Assembly: GCF_047496725.1 (NCBI RefSeq) | Contig: NC_132970.1 | Span: 20,362,001-20,426,000 of the forward strand | Length of the DNA stretch: 64,000 nucleotides | Direction: 5' to 3' | Source: Anoplolepis gracilipes | Taxonomy: Eukaryota; Arthropoda; Insecta; Hymenoptera; Formicidae | Part shown: positions 24,821 through 37,068 of the stretch, piece by piece | Numbering within the stretch: the first letter of the stretch is position 1 | Layout of the letters: each line of letters begins with the position of its first letter | Position numbers and translations under genes: made by a program | The notes under the pieces: generated by a model | What the model was told of the DNA's origin: nothing | Database searches by the model: none | Seen by the model: only the letters and a program-made list of their open reading frames with translations

Positions 24821-27807
24821 CACAGTGCTTGACAAAAATCTGAGCTTAGATGGTTAAAAAAAGTTAAAAAAATTTTACAAAACGTTCAGTCAATTTTGCA
24901 ATATGGTACACTCGACTTATTTTGTAATATAATTAAGTGACAATATGACATATATCTTTAACGCTCGAATTGGCATATCGCTGGACCAAAAGTAGACATT
25001 ACTAGTGATATTTCAAACCGATAAAACTCTTATAATATATAAAGTATTTACATTAAATCGTTGTATTTATTTCATATCACAGCGTTATAAATTTCTTTAT
25101 ATCAAAATAGACACATTATTATAAAAGAAATTATACATATCTCTCTGTTCGTTAATACGGATAGCTTTAGTAAATAACCACTACACTCAAAATACAGTTT
25201 AATTTGAACCACAGACATAGCATGCGCGAACGAGAGAGAACGTGAGGGTACAGTTCAGATTTCAGTTTGTCTTTTTCTACGTTTAGCTTACTATCATTTG
25301 TCGAACGTTCACCATCTTTCTATACTTATTATACCTATAAGAAAAAGTCAGGTGAGTGTCTTTTCTTGCCGAAATTGAGCCAATGCCAAACAACCTTCAA
25401 AATGAGCCAATCTCAATCAAGTACTCTATCTTAAAACCTTTCTCTTGCCTAAAATAGCAACTTATACTAAGCCTTTTTTTTTACATATCTTTAATTTGAA
25501 CTAATTTAATATATGTATATTTATTATGGTATATCTCTTTTGGTTTATAAGATAAAAGGAAACCACATTGAGATAATCTAACTCTAAAATGAGATATTCT
25601 ATACATATTAAGATAATCTTAAGTCCGTACTAGCAACACATATATACACATACATCTTATTTTAATTTATTCTCTCCGTTCTAACAATTTTTTTATTTTT
25701 AATTATGGAATCAATTTTTCACAAAAAAGTTGTTTGGCTTCAAAGAGAATATGAGATAATGCAATTAGTTTGACCTTGGCTTGTACATTTAAAGTCAAAC
25801 TAATGACACCATATCATATATACATATTATATACACAATATACATATACCTTTTCGAGCCAAACAACTTTTGTTTTTAACATCTTTTTCTACAATCCAAA
25901 ATAAAAAAAATTAAAGGAGAACCTATATATTATGATACATATGCAAATATACAAAGTAAACTTTAATTTATTAATATCATCTGATACTCTTATAAAATTA
26001 CCGATCTACTTTATATTACTATACATACGTTTCATTACTATACGTACATATAATTTTAAATTGAAATTTTAATAGAAAATTACTTTAAATATGAGAAAAA
26101 TAATTACTCAAAAATCTTATGTATGTCTAACAATTATAATATAAACCTGAAATAAAAACTTTTCTTAAATAAAAAAGATTTTACTATATCTTAAATAAGA
26201 GTACAGAAAAACTATTTGAATCTTTTTAGCCCCATATATTTTATTTTCTTGGAAAATATGACATAAAATAATTTAAAAATTCTTTTACTGTTTAATACTA
26301 TTATTATTTACCTTAACATTTTGGATTCCTTCATCTGGAAATGGAATGATGCTCGACATGTGTTCAAAAGCTTTTATCATAGGATACCATGCTATATAAT
26401 TTGTCTCATGTCCAAGATAGCTCGTCAAGTTCCAGAATACGGAAGAATTGAGTTGGCCATTTATCAGAAAATAAAATGCATCGTCGATGATTTTAGCACG
26501 ATTAAGAACATGTATTTTTGTATATTCTGTAGAGTTCAAATATTCTGCAATTTTTCGCCAGTTTTCAGGATCGTAATTAACGCGATAGTATCCTGTAGTA
26601 AATAATTTTTATATTAGATGTTCACTTAATTGAGTTATTAAATTTATTAAAAAATATTTATAATTATCTGCATTTTAAATATTTGAGTAATTCCAAGTAT
26701 TACAAAAAGAAAGACAAATTATAATAATTAAGACAAACATTATTTTAGAGTGATATTTGTTGTAATATTGCGAAGAATAAAACCCTATAAGAAATTATAA
26801 ATCTATTTATATTTATTTTAGCTTAAATAATAATATGTGCAAAATTGAATTTATTTCACGTTAATCAATAGTAAAATGCAGGGAATACGTCATACGATAT
26901 TTTTTAAAATATTATATAATGTTACTATGTATGATTCATATATTGCATAATGTTATTTAAAAAAAATATAGTTAATATTATATAATGGTTTAATACTTTA
27001 ATTATGTAAAAATATAATAAATTAGTTAATCAATATTTACCAACTTGTCGTAAATTGAATATTACCCAACCATTATCTTTTACAGAAACTTGGTAAGCTG
27101 GCCGGGACGACGACAAAACCATTACTCTTTCGTCGTAAAGCGGCATTCTAAGGTCCCCACAATTTGGATTATTCTGGGAGGCATAAGTTACAAATACCCA
27201 GAAAGCGTATTGTTTAAGTATTTCATAATTTTCTATTGTTACATTATATACATTTTCATTATTCGAGAAATCTCTCGTTATTTTCAACACAGGATAATTT
27301 ATAGTTTTCATCCAATCATTTATTATTGTTGAAGGAGGCATTATTTCTTTCTCAAAATATAATTTGTTTAAAATATTCTGCATGGTGAGCCATAAACTTT
27401 GGAGAAGACTCTGCGACTTAAACTCACTATATTAGTTAAAATTTGGCATTATTGACACAGTAAAAGCGGTACTGACCGTAAATTACGTATAAAAAAATAT
27501 CAAAGTGTTATTTAATTTATACACTTTATACAGCTTACATAATTGCAGTATTTGATATTTAATATGCTAGATTCTATAATGTATAAGTAAATAATATATT
27601 AAAATGGTATATACAATATATTTCATAATATACTCACATACTTAAATATTCATATACCTTCCGTTGAAACATTTTATCGGTAATTACATACTGCAGCATG
27701 CGTAATATTAAGGGCGCTACAATTCATATGATACAATGTGATTTATATATAAGTTCGTTTTGAAGTCTTTCAACTACATTTTTCATAAATTTTTTAATTT
27801 TAGTATA

Positions 27808-27844
<37 letters not shown>

Positions 27845-30800
27845 TTATATTGAAATATATTTATTGACTTGATTTATTCAAACAAATTTATTGATTTTTT
27901 TACCTTTAAAGTAACGGTAAAAAGAAGAAAATGCATTATTTTCGGAAAAATTGGCTTCCTTTATCAGAGACTGATTGTGAGTCTCTAAACGAAGTGATTC
28001 ATAGTAAACCTGAACTACAAATAAATCCATCATTTCGGAATTTTTGTAACCCTAAAGAAGAAAGATTAAATATAATTGATAAATTAAGAATATTACTAAA
28101 AAAATATTAAAAAATTACCTCGATAGAATTGATAGCATAAAGTCCATACAATGTAGTAAGACCATCTATTAACCATAACTCAGATGACCAAAATGGGTTT
28201 ATTATATCAGCAAACCATTGATATGCCATTTTGCGCCCTATCAATCGTGCTATATTTATTTTATGCGCAACAGAATGCAGATTTTTATCGTAAATAATAT
28301 CTGTTTCACTAAAAAATATAAAAATTAAATTTGCAAGAGCTTAGTAATTATATAAATTTGGCCAAATAATAATTTTGACATATTTTCTGATTTAAAATTA
28401 AAAATATCTTCTAAACGGATAATATAATCGATATGGTATAATTGTATATTGTTTTGTATATTGTTTTTTACCGATTATATCAAAATTGTGACATAAATTA
28501 TTGTCATATACGTGATATACATATGCATATATGATGTATTGAAGTCAACCTATAATTATATATATATATATATATTGATTATATAAAAATTATAACATAA
28601 TTATTGTCATATACGTGATATACATATGATTGAAATCAACTTATAATTAGTTATAAAAATATATGTATAATAATGTACATGTATAAAAATTCTACATTAA
28701 AACAATTATATTTTAACGTATGTATTTCTAAATTTTAATTTTATATTTTTAATTTAGTTTAATTATTTCTAATTTTGCTTCATATATAAATTGTACTTAA
28801 ATAAATTGATATTTTTTCTAATTTTTGAATTACCTATTTAACAGAAGACCCCAGTTCTCATTGTCATATGGCAAACTATGGATTGCAACAAATTGCACTT
28901 TTGGTATTTTCAATTCTTTCCATTCATGTTCAAATTTTGTCATTGCTTTGGTTGCTATCATTTCAGCAAATTCCATATGATCTAAGTCGGGTCTACGCCA
29001 TATAATGATTCTAGATTTGTTCGTTTCAAATTTAATGACATTTGTTGACGATATTACAACCGTCACGATATAAGTGGACATTGGAGGAGTAGTATTAAAG
29101 CATGTCCACTTCATATATGTTTCGGTATACATTTCATCTTTGCATGTTTCCTCTTTTTGTGTCGGCATATTTGAAAAAACTTGGTATGTGCGATGATGCT
29201 TTATGGAAATGTTGAAAGTGGCCTTGATTGTCGGTTTGTCCCAGCATGGAAACAATCGTCGGGTTCCAGTCGCCTGAAAATGTATTCGGTCCGACCTACG
29301 ACATTTTAATAATATTGATTTAAATAACGATGATTTTTAATAATCAATAGCATTATATATACAGTGTGTCTGTCCGTAAATGTCCAAACAAATATCGCAA
29401 TTGTTTAAAGTTAGAAGATAGTTGAAAAAGAAGAATTTACACTTTAAGTCTGCTACAAAGTGAATATAAAAATATTTTGTTTATTTGTGACTTTTTCGAG
29501 TTATAAAAGTCATTTTCATTTTTTTAGCTATCTTAATTTTTTGATATAATAAATTATTCGCAATATAAACTTTTTTAGTTCAATTATACATAAACTATAA
29601 AATATTTATTTTTCGATTATCTAGCCTCTATATTTACAAAGAACCCTTCTTATTCAATCGCTTATAATTCAAGTTATTGAATTGATGTCTCAATATTTTC
29701 GCTAAGGGAAAATTATCTCTAACATAATTAAAGAATTATGGCTCACATAAAACATTTATAGTTACGATTCGCCTTGTTATATATATAAACAGGATAGGCC
29801 ATTTTAATCTATGCACTGTAATATCTCAAAATCCACAAGTTTAAGACAAAGTTGCCTGAGACAAAAGTTGTACGGTTTCGAGGAGAACATAAAATGGTAC
29901 CATTGGTTTGATTAGTCGTTTGAAAGTCACGTAAAGATCATCTTTAATTTCTTAAATGGAACCTATTTTTCATTACATATTCTTGTAGCTTATTTCAAAA
30001 GCTTTTCAAAACACTAGAATATAATATTTTTTTATTAAATACTTTTCGAGTTATAAGACTTCAAAATTGCAATATTTTGACATAAAATACAAGATATCTT
30101 GTAAAATATTAATTTTTAAATTATCTTACCCTAAACAAATTAAAACACATAATTATGTTAAAGTAAAAATGTGTAACTGCTAGTTACAAATTCAGATTTT
30201 TTCTTAAAGATAACTATGTGTTTTAATTACGCCAATTGATTTGTCTCATTATTCTGTGCATAAAAGTATTAGTGTAAGATAATTTAAAAATAAATATTTT
30301 ACGAGATATCTTGTATTTTATGTCAAAATATTGCAATTTTAAAGTCTTATAACTCGAAAAGTATTTAATGAAAAAATATTATATTATAGTGTTTTGGAAA
30401 GCTTTTGAGGTAAGCTACAAGAATATGTAATGAAAAATAGGTTCCATTTAAGAAATTAAAGATGACCTTTACATGACCTTCAAATAACTCTTCAAGATCA
30501 AACCAATAGTACCGTCTTATGACCCCCTCGAAACCATACAAATTTTGTATGAAACATTTCTATCTTAAACTTATGGATTTTGAGATATTATAGTGCATAG
30601 ATGAAAATGGCCTACCCTGTATATACAGCACACGCGCGTATAAAGGTACAGAAATATTTTATATTTTATTTCATACACATAATAAAACGACATAAAGTAT
30701 AAATTATTACATTTCCATCTAAATTATTGAACTTTCCATGATATATTTTTTTTATTTATATATTTCACGTATTTAATAATAAATAGGATTAATTAACAAT

Positions 30801-31540
30801 TCAAACATAGTATAAAATGTTATGATGACATTTTTGAGTAATATAAAATGAAATAGAGATAGTGATGTATAGTATTATATAATTAAATATTATAAAAAAA
30901 AAATCAAAGATGCGAGAGCAACAATGATAAAAATTTATATTAATTGTACTCTTAATATTACTCACATCATGAATGATTTTCTCCTTTTGACTATAGTCTT
31001 CAAAGAAGTAATAATGTTTTCCGTGTTATCAATTGCAGTGACAAATTTTGTACTTAGTCTGTAACGTCCACTAGATAAAGTTTTCTTGAAATAAAAAAAG
31101 CAAATTTGTTTTGCAGCATCACATCTAGTATCTGACACTGAATATATAACATCAATATCAATATTTTGTGAATCTTTTCTATATATGGTTGAACTTGTCA
31201 ACTCTCCAGATAAAAGAAGTATTAATGTCGGTGAATTTAAACCTATTTTTGTAAATGAACCGGAAATATCGATAATGGCACTTAATTCGCCGTAGAAAAC
31301 AAAGTTGCCTTTTGTTTGATACTCTTCTATATCTGTTTTATAGATATCATATTTTAATATTTCATATTCCTTGTCTTCCTTGAAATATGGTATTAACTTG
31401 ACGTCGTAATGCACTGGTGTTATATCATCAAAGTAATAAGTAAATTCAATCGATGAGTTTCCCGTATTTTCATTAATTGAAAATGTTATTATGGTGCCAA
31501 ATATAAGACCGCTATAAAATAACAGTCTTAGAAATGCCAT
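22099..31540 (-). CDS. M1 aminopeptidase N-like secreted pseudoenzyme, copy B (11 coding exons)
   Basis: Minus-strand paralogue of copy A. Exons in order of translation: 31540-30966, 29295-28834, 28308-28119, 28051-27904, 27716-27638, 27426-27041, 26592-26312, 24301-24111, 22719-22408, 22316-22247, 22146-22099. Total 2742 nt, 913 codons plus stop, no internal stop, all splice sites GT-AG. Exon 3, carrying the destroyed zinc site (R-K-M-A-Y for HEXXH, Asp for the distal Glu), looks identical base for base to copy A, while exon 1 (around residues 125-170) and exon 9 differ strongly. Exon 9 must use an acceptor 9 nt downstream of the first one in copy A because that AG has become GA; the frame is kept with three codons fewer. 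Intron 8 is about 1.39 kb against 106 nt in copy A, owing to an inserted inverted repeat. Signal peptide present, no GPI-like tail. Role unknown. Confidence 0.85.
22935..22965 (-). ncRNA. Hammerhead-like ribozyme motif (left arm)
   Basis: On the minus strand: CTGAGGA, then hairpin GGCTG-CGTA-CAGCC, then GAAAC, matching the CUGANGA / stem II / GAAA hammerhead core except for one extra A before stem II. The following ACGTTT can pair with AAAGTGT (stem III) and flanking TCAAT with ATTGA (stem I, with an internal mismatch). Penelope elements are known to carry hammerheads; activity is not shown. Confidence 0.45.
23918..23962 (+). ncRNA. Hammerhead-like motif with expanded loop II (right arm)
   Basis: Same core as the left arm but loop II contains an extra GTTTATGTAAAG that duplicates the sequence just after GAAAC. 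Probably inactive or altered; useful as a marker of divergence between the arms. Confidence 0.4.
24312..26311. other. Intron 7 of copy B
   Basis: About 2.0 kb. Most of it aligns inverted with 59204-61454 of copy A (for example the AAACAACTT/GTTTGGCTC segment and the TTACTGAATCAATATGATT segment at 24690-24720). The part around 24840-25450, with a CpG-bearing GCGCGAACGAGAGAGAACG stretch, has no counterpart in copy A and may be an insertion. Confidence 0.5.
24832..24860. mobile_element. Possible Tc1/mariner-type terminal sequence
   Basis: CAGTGCTTGACAAAAATCTG following TA repeats in intron 7 of copy B. CAGTG starts are typical of Tc1-like ends, but no matching inverted end or transposase was seen. 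Confidence 0.2.
29790..30619. mobile_element. 830-bp palindromic foldback element in intron 1 of copy B
   Basis: Left end CAGGATAGGCCATTTTAATC, right end GAAAATGGCCTACCCTG; arms run inward through TTTAAGAAATTAAAG..., TACTTTTCGAGTTATAAG and ACAAGATATCTTGTA-type segments, meeting near 30200. No protein coding. A related but divergent sequence lies in copy A intron 1 (55395-56228). Confidence 0.65.
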
Positions 31541-31571
31541 GTCAATTTTTAGGTATCTGTAACAACTGTTC
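31541..31571 (-). other. Conserved 5' leader exon start of copy B
   Basis: Same CTTTCTTTCAACAG acceptor and short leader as in copy A, directly upstream of the copy B ATG on the minus strand. Supports a noncoding first exon further upstream. Confidence 0.5.
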
Positions 31572-33845
31572 CTGTTGAAAGAAAGATAAATATAAAATAA
31601 AATTTAAATAATAAACTTTACTGCAAATAAATTTATAAAGTATTTTCTAAAATTATTTTTCTTGAGTAATTAGAAATTTTATTCGTGATGAATAACAGAC
31701 CGATCTACGTACATGAACAAGCTATTTTCAAAAGATGATTATATTTTTAGTAAACTAGCAACGAATAATCAACGGAATAGTCAACAGAAAATTAAATTTT
31801 TATCGACTTTTTGGTATGTCTCTTCAGGCATGTGTAAATACAAACATATATATGCGCGCGCGCGCGTGAACGTATGTGTATGTGTGTGTGCGCGCCATAA
31901 GATCAAAGACAATTTGAATGTTTTTATATGTATTATATATAATACACATTTTTTTTAGTGACGAGAAAAACATTTATTGTTTGTTCATTATTCGTTTAAA
32001 TAAATATATCCAATCAGTAATTGATTTTAAAGTAGCCTTGCAAATTAATATTAATATTACGAAAAGATATAAAACAAACATGTGTACGGTATTAACATTG
32101 TAATTACTTAATTTTTTTTATCCAGTTACAAATATATGGATTAAATATTTAAAAAATTTTTAAATTATTTTTCTTTTAATTCTTAAATTTCTAATTCAAA
32201 GACATTTTAAAACAATACTATAATACATAAAATTAGTGTTTTTGTCAAATACCCAATATATGTATATAAAATTAAAAAAGAAATATAGTTTTTTGAAAAA
32301 AGAAAGAAAAAGAAATAAAAGAAATTAATAAAATGTTCAACAATTTAACAATTTTGAAAATAATTTTTAAAGGAAACATAATCTTATTTTATGTGTTCAT
32401 ATTTTAGTACTATTTAGATTGCGTTTTATATATCTTCTACGTACTTTAAAGAGAAAGTTATATAATATTCTGTTTCTAGAGACTCACCTTGTATAGTAAA
32501 AATGCTATGTTATTTCTAATACAATTCCTTTTCTTCTCAGAACTAATTAAAGTTGATACTTTATCACCGTGAACCGTTAATTTGTACTATCGTAATCTTA
32601 ACGTTTCCGACGAAGAGGTAATCGAAAACTGGCAATGTCGAGGTAAGAGACATCATAATAAATATATATATAAATACAAACATATTTACAAGTTATATAA
32701 GGTCATCATATCTTACAAAATTTACATTTAGAATTATATTTATGATATTTTACTTAATATTTAAGATATTTTAAGATTCATTGAATATCCTAATTTTTGA
32801 TATTTATTTATTTATTATATATTTTGTTAATTTCATATACGATTTAATAAGCAATATAGAGAAATAAGTATTTATGTTTTCCTACATCTATAAATAATAA
32901 TTATTAATCTTTACATGTTGAGAATTAAAGCATTTCTATATCATTCTATTCATTCTATATCAACGTACTTTCATATATTTATTTTTTATGTAATACGTAA
33001 ATAATATATTATAATTATTCTATTTAATATAATATGTTAAAGTCATTTAAATTATGTTAAAATGCTTTATATTTATTTCAATCATATATAATAATTATAA
33101 AAGTTAAGTATTCATTAATTATACAAACATTTTTTTAACAACGAGAGAAAATAAACATTTATTGATTCTTTTTTCGTTTTGAATAGGTACATTGAATCAA
33201 TATTTGAATTAATCCAAATCATTGATTATGTGCCATTACGAAAAAATATATAGAATAAATGTGTGCACAATATTAAAAATTGTAATTTTTAACCTTGTAA
33301 TTGTATTATTTAATTTTCTATTATTCATTTAAAAATATATAAATTAAATATAAAAAATATTAGAAAAGTTTCCGTTCTTTAATCTTTAAATTTTTAATTT
33401 AAAGACATTTTATAACAATATGTAATATTAAAATAAATGAAATTAACGTTCTTGTCAAATGTACACTGTATGTATGAAAATTTAGAAAATTATATAGGTT
33501 TATAAAAAAAAGAAAAACAAAAGAAATAGAAGAAATTAAGAAAATATCAACAATTTTGAAAATGATAACTTAAAAAGAATTAAGATAAAGATTAAGATTT
33601 ATTAGAAATTAAGATACTTATCGTGTGAGTTCATACTTCAGTACTATTTAAATTTTACTGTATATATCTTTTATATATTTAAAAAAAAATACATTATATT
33701 TTATTTCTAATGATTCATCTTGTATATACAAATGTTATGTTATTTATAATACAATTTCTTTTCTTACGAGAATTAGTTGCAGTTGACACTGCGGTTACCA
33801 CACACTGCAAACCGTTAATATCGTTATACCTATTGTTATATCTAT
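31572..33845. repeat. Upstream region of copy B, repeat of the copy C/D/A upstream regions
   Basis: Nearly identical to 12660-14928 in the first 1.3 kb and clearly similar after that; also similar to 34150-36198 and inverted 51700-53870. Contains the CG/TG tract at 31854-31897. No long reading frame of interest; presumed promoter and flanking sequence. Confidence 0.8.
31854..31898. repeat. Alternating CG/TG tract upstream of copy B
   Basis: Same tract and same distance from the ATG as in copy C. Confidence 0.6.
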
Positions 33846-33993
33846 GTCGTAGGCAAATGGTTATTTTAGGAAAATATCTTTTGACTAGGCAATTGGTTAT
33901 CTGGCTGTACTGTCAGCCTTGGTAGTTTCTGCGCTCTCAAGTTTTGTTATATTTTTTTATGGGGACGGGATGAAGCCCCGTCCCCCTATGCTT
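33846..33993. mobile_element. Truncated copy of the 258-bp MITE
   Basis: Left 148 nt of the same element at the same homologous position (after ATCTAT), broken just past the GGGGACGGG/CCCCGTCCCC hairpin and joined through 12 nt to gene fragment D. Confidence 0.7.
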
Positions 33994-34005
33994 AACAACA
34001 ACGCT

Positions 34006-34123
34006 TATCATCAAAGTAATAAGTAAATTCAATCGATGAGTTTCCCGTATTTTCATTAATTGAAAATGTTATTATGGTGCCAAATATAAGACCGCCATAA
34101 AATAACAGTCTTAGAAGCGCCAT
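34006..34123 (-). pseudogene. Aminopeptidase-like exon 1 fragment, copy D
   Basis: Only the first 39 or so codons of exon 1 remain on the minus strand (MALLRLLFYGGLIFGTII..., then ...INENTGNSSIEF). It matches copy B in the segment GTIITFSINENTG rather than A or C. The homology breaks at about 34006, where 12 nt of unrelated sequence join it to the truncated 258-bp MITE at 33846-33993. Its own upstream region (34124-36198) is retained. It is therefore a promoter-plus-start duplicate with nothing behind it. Confidence 0.8.
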
Positions 34124-36198
34124 GTCAACTTTTAGGTATCTGTAGCAACTGTTCCTGTTAAAAGAAAGACATATATAAAATAAAATTTAGATAATAAACT
34201 TTACTGCAAACAAATTTATAAAGTATTTTTTAAAATTAGCTTTTCTGAGTAATTAGAAATTTTATCCGTGATGAATGGCAGATCGACCTACGTACATGCT
34301 ATTTCCAAAAGATGATTATATTTTTAGTAAACAAGCAACGAATAATCAACGGAATAGTCAACAGAAAATTAAATTTTTTTCGACTTTTTTGGTAAGTGTT
34401 TTCAAACACGAATAAACACATACATATATGTGCGCGCGCGTGTGTATGTGTATGTGTGTGTGCGCGCAACTAGATCAAAAACAATTTGTATGTTTTTGTA
34501 TTTATTATATATTATACACATTTTTTTAGTGACGAGATAAACGTTTACCGTTTGTTCATTATTCGTTTAAATGGATATATCAAATCAATAATCGATTTTA
34601 AAGTAACCTTGCAAATTATTATTGATATTATGAAAAGATACAGACTAAACATATGCACGGTATTATATAAACATGATAATTTTTAACATTGTAAATGTAT
34701 TATTTAATTTTCTATTATTAATTTAAAAATATATATGAACTAAATATAAAAAATATTTTTTAAATACTTTCCTTTTTTAATCTTTTCTTTAATCCAAAGA
34801 CATTCTATAACAATATTATAATAAAAAAGATTTATGTTTTTGTCAGAATATATGTACATAAAACTTAAGAATATGTATAAGTTTTTTAAAAAATAAAAAA
34901 AAAGAAATGAAAAAATTAATAAAATGATCAACAATTTAACAATTTTGAAAATAATTTTTAAAGGAAATATATCCTTATCGTGTGTGTTCATATTTTAGTA
35001 CAATTTAAATTACGTCTTATCTTTTACGTATCTTTATAGAAGAAGTTATATAATATTCTGATTTTAGCGCCTTACCTTGTATATAGTAAAAATGCTATGT
35101 TAATTATAATACAATTCCTTTTCTTCTCAGAACTAGTTAAAGTTGATACTTTATCACCGCGAACCGTTAATCTGTACTATCGTAATCTTAACGTTTCAAG
35201 AGGTAATCGAAAACTGGCAATGTCGATGTAAAAGACATCATAATAAATAAATATAGAAATACAAATTTAATATATAGAAATACATATTTACAAGTTATAT
35301 AAGGTCATCATATCCTACAAATTTTAAATTTAGAATTATATTTATGATATTTTATTTAATATTTATGATATTTTAAGATTCATTGAACATCCTAATTTTT
35401 GATATTTATTTATGTATTATATATTTTGTTAATTTCATATAGGATTTAATAAGCAATATAGCAAAATAAGTATGTATGTTTTCCTATATCTATAAATAAT
35501 AATTGTTAATCTTTACATGTGGAGAATTAAAGCATTTCCATATCAACGTACTTTCATATATTTATTTTTTATGTAATACGTAAATAATATATTATAATTA
35601 TTCTAATTAATATAATATGTTAAAGTTATTTTAATCATGTTAAAATGCTTTATATTTATTTCCATCATCTATTAATTATAAAAGTGAAATATTCATTAAT
35701 CATACATTTTTTTAACGACGAGAGAAAATAAACATTTATCGTTTCTTCTTTACTCGTCTTGAATAGATACATTGAATCAATATTTGAATTAATCTTGCAA
35801 ATCATTGATTATTATATGCTATTAAAATAATATATAGAATAAATGTGTGCACAATAGTAAAAATTGTAATTTTTTACATTATAATTGTATTATTTAATTT
35901 TCTATTATTCTTTTAAAGATATATGAACTAAATATAAAAAATATTTAAAAAATTTCCGTTCTTTAATCTTTAAATTCTTAATTCAAAGACATTTTGTAAC
36001 AATATGCAATATTATAATAAATGTAATTAACGTTCTTGTCAGATGCACACTGTATGTATGAAAATTTAGAGAATTATATAGGTTTATAAAAAAAAAAGAA
36101 AAACAAAAAAAATAAAAGAAATTAATAAAATGTCAACAATTTTGAAAATGATAACTTAAAAGGAATTAAGATAAAGATTAAAATTTATTAGAAATTAA
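34124..36198. repeat. Upstream region of fragment D (third direct copy)
   Basis: Homologous to 31550-33600 and 12650-14680. Ends abruptly at 36198 where the foldback element begins; in the sister copies the sequence continues into the GATACT...GTGTGAG segment. Confidence 0.8.
34430..34468. repeat. Alternating CG/TG tract upstream of fragment D
   Basis: GTGCGCGCGCGTGTGTATG followed by a TG run and GCGCGC; divergent in length from copies B and C but in the same position. Confidence 0.55.
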
Positions 36199-37068
36199 TA
36201 TCTCCACAAAGAAACCTTACAAAGGTAAAAAAATACGCCAAAACAAAAAGATATTGAAATCAATAGTCAACTAATCGCCAAATAGATCAAAGTAATTCAG
36301 TAAGGATTTATTGAAATAGTACTTATCATAAAATTAATCTTGCAATTATAGAAATATTATAAGTATTCTCCTTATAAAATTAAACCGTATTTAATTTTTA
36401 TTATCAGGAGAATTCAATACTAAAAGAATTAAAATTAAAATAATAGACAAAAAGATTTTGGCGTGACCAGATCGCAGACTAACTATTAAGACTTATATAT
36501 TTTGATTAACATTTGGAAAAGTAGAAGAAGAAGGAAGAGAAAGTTGCAAGACCCAGGGACCGCAGTTTGGGCGAAGCCGTTCAACATGTCATGGCAGCTC
36601 TCTTTTTCGATCCGTCTGTCTTTTAACTCTCGAATGATCATAATGCATCCAGTAAGCGTGACAACGATTACGTTATTAAAGTTTTTACGACGACTTTTGA
36701 GAAACGGCAATTGCTCTTCTGGTGTCACGTCTCGATTAATTGAAACACGAACGCCAGGAAAGTATGTAATTGGGCATTGAAAATTGTCTGCAATCTGGTC
36801 ACGCTAAAATTTGTTTGTCTATTATTTTAATTTTAATTCTTTTAGTATCGAATTCTTCTGATAATAAAAATTAAATACGTTTTAATTTTATAAGGAGAAT
36901 ACTTATAATATTTCTATAATTGCAAGATTAATTTTATGATAAGTATTATTTCAACAAATCCTCACAAATTAATTTGCTTTGATGTATTTGGCGATTAGTT
37001 GACTATTGATTTCAATATATTTTTGTTTTGGTGTATTTTTTTACCTTTGTAAGTTTTTTGTGGAGATA
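36199..37068. mobile_element. 870-bp foldback element carrying a non-repeat core
   Basis: Inverted arms of about 280 bp (36199-36480 and 36795-37068): TATCTCCACAAAGAAACC... against ...GTTTTTTGTGGAGATA. Between them lies a ~310-nt core that is not palindromic and has an open minus-strand frame. It inserted at the end of the third upstream repeat. Confidence 0.7.
36486..36812 (-). other. Open frame in the foldback core (possible captured exon)
   Basis: Minus-strand frame, open from a TTGCAG acceptor-like site near 36793 through CPITYFPGVRVSINRDVTPE, LPFLKSRRKNFNN, TLTGCIMIIRELKDRR, NGFAQTAVPGSC and a leucine run. The left half-copy at 11893-12190 keeps most residues but has a stop and an indel near 12180. 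No recognised family; may be a captured host exon or a relic of the element's own gene. Confidence 0.3.
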
